A stretch of DNA of 5,851 nt, from contig CAZBWA010000086.1 of assembly GCA_964495555.1 (NCBI GenBank), positions 1-5,851 on the forward strand, in the 5' to 3' direction. The stretch comes from VGCC01 sp964495555 (GTDB lineage: Bacteria; Actinomycetota; Actinomycetes; S36-B12). The notes below the pieces were generated by a model that was not told where the DNA came from, did not search any database, and saw nothing but the letters and a program-made list of their open reading frames with translations. Shown one piece after another: positions 1 through 5,851 of this stretch (the first letter of the stretch is position 1; each line of letters opens with the position of its first letter). The translations under genes and the position numbers were made by a program.

Positions 1-974
1 AGAGCCAACTCCTTCTTGTCTCCGAAGATCCCCTGGGGTCGGAAGATCATCAGCAGCATGAGGCCGAGGCCCATGAGGATGAAGCGGATGGCACCGACAT
101 CGGTCGGCTTCAGGAAGTCGATCCATCCCGCTTGGATCGCCTGACCGAGGAACTCGCCGACTCCTGCGAGAAGGAACCAGAAGATGATCGTGCCCGCGAT
201 GGGGCCGAGGATGCGCGCGGCGCCGCCCAGAAGCAGGATCGTGTAGACGAAGAAGGTGAAGTCGGGGACGAAAGTGTCCGGTTGCACCGACTGCTTGGCG
301 ACGGCCCACACGATTCCACCGAACGCCATGATGATGCCGCCCACGACCAGGGACTGCATCTTGTAGGCGAACGTGTTCTTGCCGAGGGAGATGACCGCGT
401 CCTCGTCTTCGCGGATGCCCTTGATGACACGTCCCCACGGGCTGCGCACGAGCAGGAGCATGAGGACGGAGAAGAGGGCGACCAGTCCCCATCCGACGAT
501 GACCACCCAGAGGTCCTGTCGAGTCCACGTCAGGACGGGTAGGGAGTCGAAATCGGCGGGCAATGGATTGAGATCGTGGAACTGCTGACCGATCTTGCCG
601 CTGAGACCCTGGGTGCCGCCGAGGGTGTCCTTGAAGACCGTGCGCACGGTAAGACGGAGCAACTCGCTCGCGGCGATGGTCACGATCGCGAGATAGTCCG
701 CGCGTAGTCGGAGCGTGGGTATCCCCAGGAGCAGGGATAGCAGGACCGCCAGGAGCATGCCGACGGGGATCGCGAGCCACAGGCTCAGATCGAAGGTGAG
801 GACGATGACACCGATCGCGTAGGCACCCGAGGCCACGAACGCCACGACGCCGAAGTTGAGCAGACCCGTGTAGCCGAACTGCAGGTTCAGGCCGATCGCC
901 GCGAGGCAGTAGATGATCGCGGTGATCCCGAGTGCCTGGGTCAGGGTCTGCGAGAAGACGAACGCCCAATCCAC
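1..974 (-). CDS. livM: LivM-type branched-chain amino acid ABC transporter permease (partial, 3' end off the window)
   Basis: Inner-membrane permease subunit of a high-affinity branched-chain amino acid (or related amide/urea-type) ABC importer; it should pair with the LivH-type protein encoded just upstream. I translated it by hand: 324 codons stay open to the left edge, so only the C-terminal tail is missing. It begins MDWAFVFSQTLTQALG and has many hydrophobic segments. The LivM-type signature near residues 30-53 (LNLQFGYTGLLNFG, then a GAYA) is clear. A cytoplasmic loop at about 182-205 (RVIKGIREDEDAVISLGKN) corresponds to the EAA-like ATPase-contact loop. The end, IFRPQGIFGDKKEL, resembles the RPQGLLG tail of LivH and is typical of this family. 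The GTG start lies 1 nt after the livH stop, with no strong Shine-Dalgarno, which suggests translational coupling. Family assignment is firm; the exact substrate cannot be read from sequence. Confidence 0.93.
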   Translation of the reverse strand, partial: MDWAFVFSQTLTQALGITAIIYCLAAIGLNLQFGYTGLLNFGVVAFVASGAYAIGVIVLTFDLSLWLAIPVGMLLAVLLSLLLGIPTLRLRADYLAIVTIAASELLRLTVRTVFKDTLGGTQGLSGKIGQQFHDLNPLPADFDSLPVLTWTRQDLWVVIVGWGLVALFSVLMLLLVRSPWGRVIKGIREDEDAVISLGKNTFAYKMQSLVVGGIIMAFGGIVWAVAKQSVQPDTFVPDFTFFVYTILLLGGAARILGPIAGTIIFWFLLAGVGEFLGQAIQAGWIDFLKPTDVGAIRFILMGLGLMLLMIFRPQGIFGDKKELA

Positions 975-975
975 G

Positions 976-2313
976 TCAACCCACCCGCTCTCGTCGACCG
1001 AGGAGCCCCTGCGGGCGGATGAGCAGGATGACGATCATCAGGAACAGCGCGCCCACTGTCTTCATCTCCGGCGGAATCACGAGCGTCGTGAGCTGGATGA
1101 ACACCCCGACGACGAGTGCCCCGACGAGTGCCCCGTACACCGTGCCCAGTCCGCCGAGGATGACAGCGGCGAACAGCACGAGGAGGATCCGCTGTCCCAT
1201 GTTCCAGATCGAGTTCTGGGTCATGCCCAGATAGATGCCGGCGTACGCCGCCAGGCCGGCGGCGACGGTCCATACGACCGCGATGACCCGTTCCACGTCG
1301 ATGCCGGTGGCGGAGGCCAGTGCCGGGTTATCCGAGACCGCGCGCGTCGCCTTGCCGATGCGCGAACGCTGCACCCACAGCAGGGTGGCAGCCAGGATCA
1401 CGACGGCGACCGCGGCCAGGACCAACTGCTTGGGCGTGGTGGCGAACGGCCCGATGTTGATGCCCTCCTGGCCGGCGTACTGCTCGTAGGTGCGGGGACC
1501 GCTGCCGAAGAACAGTGAGACGGTGTAGCGCAGCACGATTGCCAGGCCGATCGACACGATCATCGCCGCGATCAGACCGGTCCGGCGCTTGCGGAGCGGC
1601 TTCCACAGGATCTTGTTCTGGCCCCAGCCGAACACGACTGCACACACGATCACGGAGAGGGGTGCGGCGATGATGATGTGCAGGCCCGCCGTGTTGAACA
1701 AGAGCGCGACGAAGGCGCCGAGGGTGATCAGCTCGCCATGGGCGAAGTTCGTGAGGCCCGTCGTCCCGAAGACGAGGTTCAGGCCGATCGCACCGAGCGC
1801 GATGAGGATTCCGAGCATGATCCCGTCCGCCAGGAGTTGGACCACCTGCTGACCGGTGACCCCGCCGCCTGCGGACTCCGCCGTAGCGCCTTCGCCACCC
1901 CCGTCCCCTGAGGCGAGGGGCACCAGCAACTTCTTCTCACCGCCCAGGATGAGCAGTTCGCGCGTGGCGTCCTCGGGCTTCGCCAGCGAAACGCCCGCGG
2001 GCAGCGTCGTGGTGTCGATCGTGATCGTGTAGGTCCCGCCCTCGGGGATCTCGACCCGGAAGTTGCCCTGGGCATCCGAGGTACCGGCCCCGGAGAAGCC
2101 CGCCTCGTTGGAGACGGTGATGGTGACACCCGCCACGGGGGACCCGTCCGGTGCGGTGAGCGTGCCTACGACGGCGTCGCCAGCGGCTGAGGCTGGGGCA
2201 CCGGTGGTGAGGCCGAAGAGGGCCACGACAGCGATCAGCAACATCCCGATGCGGGACAGGGTGCGGCGCTGCACAGGGCCTCCGGTGGACAGGGACTGAA
2301 GCACCCTACTCAC
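976..2313 (-). CDS. livH: LivH-type ABC permease with N-terminal signal peptide and Ig-like (carboxypeptidase-regulatory-like) domain
   Basis: 445-residue permease subunit of a branched-chain amino acid-type ABC importer. Residues about 153-445 are the permease: GLNLVFGTTGLTNFAHGE at 177-194, several membrane helices, the EAA-like loop RAVSDNPALASATGID at 324-339, and a C-terminal IRPQGLLGRRE. Ordinary LivH proteins are about 290-310 residues, so about 150 residues are extra. These comprise a basic, hydrophobic signal-like segment (about 16-43, ending APASA before AG), a beta-rich module at about 47-133 (VVGTLTAPDGSPVAGVTITV, then DAQGNFRVEIPEGGTYTITI) resembling carboxypeptidase-regulatory-like or SpaA-type Ig folds, and a Gly/Ala-rich linker at 134-152. 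The module should sit outside the membrane. I recall similar fusions in other actinobacterial LivH proteins; its function is not known to me. The GTG start at 2313 is supported by AGGTG 7 nt upstream; GTG at 2274, after GGAGG with a 4-nt gap, is an alternative giving 432 residues. Confidence 0.93.
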   Translation of the reverse strand: MSRVLQSLSTGGPVQRRTLSRIGMLLIAVVALFGLTTGAPASAAGDAVVGTLTAPDGSPVAGVTITVSNEAGFSGAGTSDAQGNFRVEIPEGGTYTITIDTTTLPAGVSLAKPEDATRELLILGGEKKLLVPLASGDGGGEGATAESAGGGVTGQQVVQLLADGIMLGILIALGAIGLNLVFGTTGLTNFAHGELITLGAFVALLFNTAGLHIIIAAPLSVIVCAVVFGWGQNKILWKPLRKRRTGLIAAMIVSIGLAIVLRYTVSLFFGSGPRTYEQYAGQEGINIGPFATTPKQLVLAAVAVVILAATLLWVQRSRIGKATRAVSDNPALASATGIDVERVIAVVWTVAAGLAAYAGIYLGMTQNSIWNMGQRILLVLFAAVILGGLGTVYGALVGALVVGVFIQLTTLVIPPEMKTVGALFLMIVILLIRPQGLLGRRERVG

Positions 2314-2320
2314 GGCTGGG

Positions 2321-2325
2321 CACCT
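2321..2325 (-). promoter_or_regulatory. Shine-Dalgarno for livH
   Basis: AGGTG on the minus strand, 7 nt before the GTG at 2313. It supports this start over the downstream GTG at 2274. The 46-nt gap between the thioesterase stop and this start contains no TANNNT box on the minus strand, so livH probably depends on an upstream promoter. Confidence 0.55.
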
Positions 2326-2359
2326 GCGGAGGCGGTTGTGGCGAAATGCCCGGATCGAC

Positions 2360-2788
2360 TCACTCGGCTGCCGGGGTCCTGGGTCGGAGGAGACAGGTCA
2401 GCCGGGCGCTGCAGACGGGGCGGTCCTCGTCGTCCACGATCCGGATGTCGTAGGTGGCCACGGTCCGGCCGGTATGCAGGGGCGTCGCCGTCCCGTGGAC
2501 GTGGCCATCGCGCACCGCCCGGTGATGGGTGCAGTTGAGGTCGACGCCGACCACCAAGGTTCCCCAGCCCGCATGGATGCCCGCTGCGATCGAACCGAGC
2601 GACTCGGCGAGAGCGGCGCTGGCGCCCCCGTGCAATAGACCGAAGGGCTGGGTATTGCCCTCCACCGGCATGCTGCCTCGGACGCAGTCACGGCGGGCCT
2701 CCGTGAGAGTCATCCCCATGCGCTGGGCGAGATCTCCCATCCCGAATTCCTGGACGATCGCCAGGACGTCATCCGGCTGATCACTCAT
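2360..2788 (-). CDS. Hotdog-fold acyl-CoA thioesterase, YdiI/PaaI family
   Basis: Predicted cytosolic thioesterase that hydrolyses an acyl- or aroyl-CoA to the free acid and CoA; 142 residues from the ATG at 2788, a normal length for the family. The segment MPVEGNTQPFGLLHGG followed by LAESLGS matches the active-site region of E. coli YdiI as I remember it (MPV..TKQPFGLLHGG, LAES.GS). The family's catalytic Gln, His and Glu map to Q47, H53 and E62 with identical spacing. The second half (VVGVDLNCTHH, PLHTGRT, SARLTCL) also fits YdiI. YdiI acts on 1,4-dihydroxy-2-naphthoyl-CoA in menaquinone synthesis, and actinobacteria use menaquinone, so a MenI-like role is possible; PaaI-type phenylacetate-pathway or general housekeeping roles are equally open. 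A GTG at 2797 could add three residues, but the ATG fits a leaderless promoter better. The gene is divergent from polA and in the same direction as livH. Confidence 0.9.
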   Translation of the reverse strand: MSDQPDDVLAIVQEFGMGDLAQRMGMTLTEARRDCVRGSMPVEGNTQPFGLLHGGASAALAESLGSIAAGIHAGWGTLVVGVDLNCTHHRAVRDGHVHGTATPLHTGRTVATYDIRIVDDEDRPVCSARLTCLLRPRTPAAE

Positions 2789-2795
2789 GACCCGC

Positions 2796-2801
2796 ACCCT
2801 A
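2796..2801 (-). promoter_or_regulatory. Candidate -10 box (TAGGGT) of the thioesterase gene
   Basis: TAGGGT fits the actinobacterial TANNNT -10 consensus and lies 7 nt before the ATG at 2788. Transcription starting at the A of the ATG would give a leaderless mRNA. No clear -35 hexamer is visible at 17-18 nt. The AGGG within this box could instead act as a weak ribosome binding site 8 nt before the ATG, so the two readings compete. Confidence 0.4.
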
Positions 2802-2823
2802 GGACCATCCTTCGGCCCGCGCC

Positions 2824-2829
2824 TACGAT
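2824..2829 (+). promoter_or_regulatory. Candidate -10 box (TACGAT) of polA, leaderless layout
   Basis: TACGAT fits TANNNT and is followed by exactly 6 nt and then the GTG start of polA at 2836, so the first transcribed base would be about the G of the start codon. There is no purine-rich Shine-Dalgarno upstream of this GTG. An in-frame TAG at 2800-2802 and the absence of any other upstream start codon exclude a longer protein. No good -35 hexamer is seen. Confidence 0.55.
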
Positions 2830-2835
2830 GCTGCA

Positions 2836-5454
2836 GTGTCCGAGCGTCGATTGCTCCTGATCGATGGACACTCGATGGCCTATCGGGCTTTCTTCGCGTT
2901 ACCCGTCGAGAACTTCGCCACGAGCACGGGCCAGCCGACGAACGCGGTATTCGGTTTCACGTCGATGCTGATCAACGTGCTCCGCGACGAGGCTCCCTCC
3001 CACGTCGCGGTGGCCTTCGACGTGAGTCGGACGTCGTTCCGCACGGAACGATTCCCCGACTACAAGGGGACGCGCTCGGCGACACCGCCCGAGTTCAAGG
3101 GCCAGGTCGGCCTGATCGACGAGGTTCTCGACGCGATGGGTATCGCGACATTCCGAGCCGAGGGGTTCGAGGCCGACGACATCATCGCCACGCTCACCCA
3201 TCAAGCGCGTGGGGAGGGATTCAGCGTCGAGATCGTGACGGGGGACCGTGACTCGTTCCAGCTCGTGGCCGACGGAGTGACCGTCCTCTACCCGAAGAAG
3301 GGGGTGTCCGATCTCGCTCGGATGACACCCGAGGCTGTTCGTGAGAAGTACGGGCTCGATCCAGGTCAGTACCCGGACTTCGCCGCTCTGCGTGGTGACC
3401 CGAGTGACAACCTGCCGGGAATACCCGGGGTGGGCGAGAAGACGGCGGTCAAGTGGCTCACCACCTACGGTGATCTGGGATCCCTCGTCGACCATGCCGA
3501 TGAGGTCTCCGGGAAGGTTGGAGAGGCGCTACGGGAGTCCATCCCCCAAGTCCTCCTCAACCGCGAGTTGACGCAACTGCTCTCGGATGTCCCGTTGCCG
3601 AGTGGGCCCGACTCGTGCGCGTGGTCCGGGTGGAGCGCGGACCAGGTCGACGAGGTCTTCTCGGCGTTGCAGTTCACGGCCCTCCGCGATCGCATCGCGA
3701 AGTTGCCGCGTGCGGCAGGGGGCCAGCCCGCGGGCACGCCCGACGTCGCGGAGGTCCCTGTGGCCGTCGAGGCGATGAGTGGCTCCGCGTTCCTCGCCGC
3801 GTGCGCTCACGGTGTGTCCATCGCCGTGACGTCTGACCTCACGGTGGCTGGGGCATGTCACGACCCCGCATCGGCCTTCGCGACCGACGACGGGGACGCC
3901 GTCGTTGAGTCACTGTCCTCCGTGGATATCGGGAAGACGATCCACGACGCCAAGCCGGTCGCCCACGCCCTCGCCGCCCGCGGAGCCTCCCTCCGCGGGC
4001 TCCGCTTCGACACGGCCCTCGCCGCCTACCTGGCCTCACCGGGGCAGCGTTCCTACGCGTTGCCCGACGTCGCACAACGGTTCCTGGGTCGCGAGTCAGC
4101 GGGAGGGCGGGACGAAGGACAGCTCGACCTGCTCGGAGGCGAAGAGGGATCGGACCATCTCGGCGAGGACGCTTCGACGGTGGCCGCCCTCGAGGCGGTC
4201 CTGCGTCCCCGACTGCAGGCCGACGGGCTCCTGGATCTGCTCGTCGACGTCGAGCAGCCCGTGGCGCTGGTTCTGGCGGACATGGAGGTGGTCGGCATCT
4301 GTGTCGACCGACCGGGTCTCGAGCTGCTCTCCCGCGAGTTCGGTGACGCGATGCGCGCCTGCGAGACGAACGCGGAGAAGCTCGTCGGGCGGCCTTTCAA
4401 CATGGGTTCGCCCAAGCAGTTGCAGGAGATCCTCTTCGGTGAGCGCGGGCTGCCGAAGACCAAGAAGATCAAGACCGGCTACACGACAGATGCAGAGGCT
4501 CTGCAGAGTCTCTTCGACCAGACCGAGGATCCGCTGCTTGCCGAGATCCTCGCCTGGCGCGACCGCAGCAAACTCCGGCAGACAGTCGACGGCCTGATCC
4601 CATTGATCGCGGAGGACGGCCGTATCCACACGACGTTCCATCAGATGGTCGCCGCCACGGGCCGGCTCTCGAGCAGCGATCCGAATCTCCAGAACATCCC
4701 GGTCCGGACGGATGCAGGTCGGGGGATCCGCCGGTGCTTCGTCGTGGGCGACGGATTCGAGGCGTTGATGACCGCGGACTACAGCCAGATCGAATTGCGC
4801 ATCATGGCCCACGTGTCGGGGGATGCAGGTCTCATCGAGGCGTTCCGGTCAGGGGAGGACCTGCACACCACCGTCGCGAGTGCGGTGTTCGGCGTGGCGC
4901 CCTCGGATGTTGATGCGGAGATGCGTCGCAGGATCAAGGCGATGAGCTACGGGCTGGCGTACGGGTTGTCCCCATTCGGACTATCCCAGCAATTGCGGAT
5001 CACGCCGGGGGAGGCCCAAGGACTGATGGACGAGTACTTCACTCGTTTCGGCGGGATCCGGGACTACCTGGCGGGGGTCGTGGACGATGCACGCGGCACG
5101 GGGTTCACGGAAACCCTGTTCGGACGCCGCCGGTACCTCCCCGACCTGCAGAGCGACAACCGGCAACGGCGGGAGATGGCCGAGCGCATGGCCCTCAACG
5201 CGCCCATCCAAGGCACCGCGGCCGACATCGTGAAGATCGCCATGCTGCGGGTGGCCGAAGCCCTCCGCGCCGAGGGATGCGTGTCCCGCCTCCTCCTCCA
5301 GGTCCACGACGAACTCGTGGTGGAGGTGGCACCCGGGGAGGTGGCCACGGTCGAGGGGATCCTGCGTCGGGAGATGGGGGGCGCCGCGGACCTGCGCGTA
5401 CCCCTCGAGGTCACCGTGGGAGTCGGGACGAATTGGGACGAAGCGGCCCATTAG
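2836..5454 (+). CDS. polA: DNA polymerase I
   Basis: Family A polymerase for Okazaki-primer removal, gap filling and excision repair; 872 residues, complete. The N-terminal 5' nuclease (about 1-290) keeps its metal-binding acids: D10 in LLLIDGHS, D62 in AFDVSRTSFR, E112/D114/D115 in EGFEADDI, D137/D139 in GDRDSF, and D188/D191 in GDPSDN, followed by the helix-hairpin-helix LPGIPGVGEKTA. The middle domain (about 306-485) has the 3'-5' exonuclease position, but the DxE and other catalytic acids are not recognisable, so proofreading is probably lost. The polymerase domain (about 490-872) has motif A DYSQIELR (D648), the O helix R697...K701...Y705 with Y709, and motif C VHDE (H824-E826). Y705 takes the place of E. 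coli F762. GTG is the only start that retains D10. The gene is divergent from the thioesterase, with rpsA 101 nt downstream. Confidence 0.98.
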   Translation: MSERRLLLIDGHSMAYRAFFALPVENFATSTGQPTNAVFGFTSMLINVLRDEAPSHVAVAFDVSRTSFRTERFPDYKGTRSATPPEFKGQVGLIDEVLDAMGIATFRAEGFEADDIIATLTHQARGEGFSVEIVTGDRDSFQLVADGVTVLYPKKGVSDLARMTPEAVREKYGLDPGQYPDFAALRGDPSDNLPGIPGVGEKTAVKWLTTYGDLGSLVDHADEVSGKVGEALRESIPQVLLNRELTQLLSDVPLPSGPDSCAWSGWSADQVDEVFSALQFTALRDRIAKLPRAAGGQPAGTPDVAEVPVAVEAMSGSAFLAACAHGVSIAVTSDLTVAGACHDPASAFATDDGDAVVESLSSVDIGKTIHDAKPVAHALAARGASLRGLRFDTALAAYLASPGQRSYALPDVAQRFLGRESAGGRDEGQLDLLGGEEGSDHLGEDASTVAALEAVLRPRLQADGLLDLLVDVEQPVALVLADMEVVGICVDRPGLELLSREFGDAMRACETNAEKLVGRPFNMGSPKQLQEILFGERGLPKTKKIKTGYTTDAEALQSLFDQTEDPLLAEILAWRDRSKLRQTVDGLIPLIAEDGRIHTTFHQMVAATGRLSSSDPNLQNIPVRTDAGRGIRRCFVVGDGFEALMTADYSQIELRIMAHVSGDAGLIEAFRSGEDLHTTVASAVFGVAPSDVDAEMRRRIKAMSYGLAYGLSPFGLSQQLRITPGEAQGLMDEYFTRFGGIRDYLAGVVDDARGTGFTETLFGRRRYLPDLQSDNRQRREMAERMALNAPIQGTAADIVKIAMLRVAEALRAEGCVSRLLLQVHDELVVEVAPGEVATVEGILRREMGGAADLRVPLEVTVGVGTNWDEAAH

Positions 5455-5555
5455 GCCTCGGGGCCGATGTCCTGGGTGCACAGTCGGTGCCGTAGCCTTA
5501 CGGGGCTCAGCGACCGCTGTGCGCTCCTACGACTACTGACCGGAACCCCTACTCC
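5455..5555 (+). other. polA-rpsA intergenic spacer
   Basis: This 101-nt spacer contains a short inverted repeat, CCGTA-GCCT-TACGG (5490-5503), without a following T run, so it is not a convincing intrinsic terminator. The sequence TAGCCT at 5493-5498 inside it fits TANNNT and could be an rpsA -10 box, which would leave a leader of roughly 50 nt; no matching -35 is evident. The only purine-rich stretch before rpsA is GGAA at 5542-5545, 10 nt from the ATG, a weak and distant ribosome binding site. Nothing else is recognisable. Confidence 0.5.
5493..5498 (+). promoter_or_regulatory. Possible -10 box (TAGCCT) for rpsA
   Basis: This is a TANNNT match 57 nt before the rpsA ATG. It is the best such match in the polA-rpsA spacer, but there is no -35 support and chance matches are common, so this is a weak call. 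rpsA genes usually have their own strong promoter, which is the reason for listing it. Confidence 0.25.
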
Positions 5556-5851
5556 ATGACCGCTCCCACCACCACTCCCGCCCAGGTAGCCATCAACGAC
5601 ATCGGCTCGGCGGATGACTTCCTCGCAGCAATCGACGCCACGATCAAGTACTTCAACGATGGGGACATCGTCGAGGGAACGATCGTCAAAGTGGACCGTG
5701 ACGAGGTCCTCCTCGACATCGGCTACAAGACCGAGGGTGTCATCCCCTCGCGCGAACTCTCCATCAAGCACGACGTCGACCCGACGGAGGTCGTCAACGT
5801 CGGCGATCGTGTCGAGGCCCTCGTTCTCCAGAAGGAGGACAAGGAGGGTCG
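5556..5851 (+). CDS. rpsA: 30S ribosomal protein S1 (partial, 5' part)
   Basis: Ribosomal protein S1 binds mRNA on the 30S subunit during initiation; only the first 98 codons are present and the frame is open to the right edge. I translated it by hand from the ATG at 5556: it starts MTAPTTTPAQVAINDIG, then DDFLAAIDATIKYFNDGDIV, which is the characteristic actinobacterial S1 N-terminus. The first S1 (OB-fold) repeat starts at about residue 37 (GDIVEGTIVKVDRDEVLLDI, YKTEGVIPSREL, VGDRVEALVLQKEDKEG). The polA-rpsA order is common in actinobacteria, for example Rv1629-Rv1630 in M. tuberculosis. No strong Shine-Dalgarno precedes the ATG. The ATG is the first start ahead of the conserved block, so the start is likely right. 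Number and type of later S1 repeats cannot be seen. Confidence 0.96.
   Translation, partial: MTAPTTTPAQVAINDIGSADDFLAAIDATIKYFNDGDIVEGTIVKVDRDEVLLDIGYKTEGVIPSRELSIKHDVDPTEVVNVGDRVEALVLQKEDKEG

Noticed and set aside
132..1518. Long plus-strand open frames (for example 132-542 and 913-1518) antisense to the permease genes.
   Set aside because: Their translations are low-complexity, charged D/E/R/H-rich sequences typical of the reverse frames of high-GC coding DNA, and the minus strand encodes clear LivM and LivH proteins.
3905..4597. A 230-residue plus-strand frame overlapping polA.
   Set aside because: It is a Ser/Arg/Pro-rich shadow in another frame of polA, with no motif.
5455..5468. GGCC-TCGG-GGCC near the polA stop as an intrinsic terminator.
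   Set aside because: It has only a 4-bp self-complementary stem and no T run; such motifs are frequent by chance in GC-rich DNA.
4053..5481. Minus-strand open frames inside polA (4053-4472, 4096-4812, 4981-5481).
   Set aside because: They lie opposite highly conserved polymerase motifs, show no recognisable domain, and the plus-strand frame is certain.
5451..5771. Minus-strand open frame across the polA-rpsA spacer and the rpsA start.
   Set aside because: It is antisense to the S1 protein start and has no independent features.

Overview
This is a high-GC window with GTG starts and Shine-Dalgarno-poor genes. Its content and order point to an actinobacterium: liv-type permease genes and a hotdog thioesterase run divergently from polA, which is followed by rpsA. 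From memory, Streptomyces and related genomes carry liv transporter genes near polA and rpsA; I could not search to confirm this or to place the organism more finely.

Layout: positions 1-2788 lie on the minus strand. In transcription order they hold a YdiI/PaaI-type hotdog acyl-CoA thioesterase (2788-2360), a LivH-type ABC permease with an unusual N-terminal extension (2313-976), and a LivM-type permease that runs off the left edge (974-1). The two permease genes are 1 nt apart and the thioesterase ends 46 nt before livH, so one transcript is plausible. No substrate-binding protein gene lies in the visible part of the cluster; any ATPase genes (livG/livF) would be to the left, outside the window.

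Positions 2836-5454 on the plus strand encode full-length DNA polymerase I, with an intact 5' nuclease, a degenerate proofreading domain and an intact polymerase domain. After a 101-nt spacer, rpsA (ribosomal protein S1) begins at 5556 and runs off the right edge. polA and rpsA are housekeeping genes for DNA repair/replication and translation; the left half is solute import plus CoA-thioester hydrolysis.

I see no mobile element, CRISPR array, RNA gene or foreign-looking island. The points most worth following up are the 47-bp divergent spacer, where both genes have a TANNNT -10 box placed to give leaderless mRNAs, and the secreted Ig-like domain fused in front of the LivH permease. The locus otherwise looks like a conserved core region, and I found no convincing new system.
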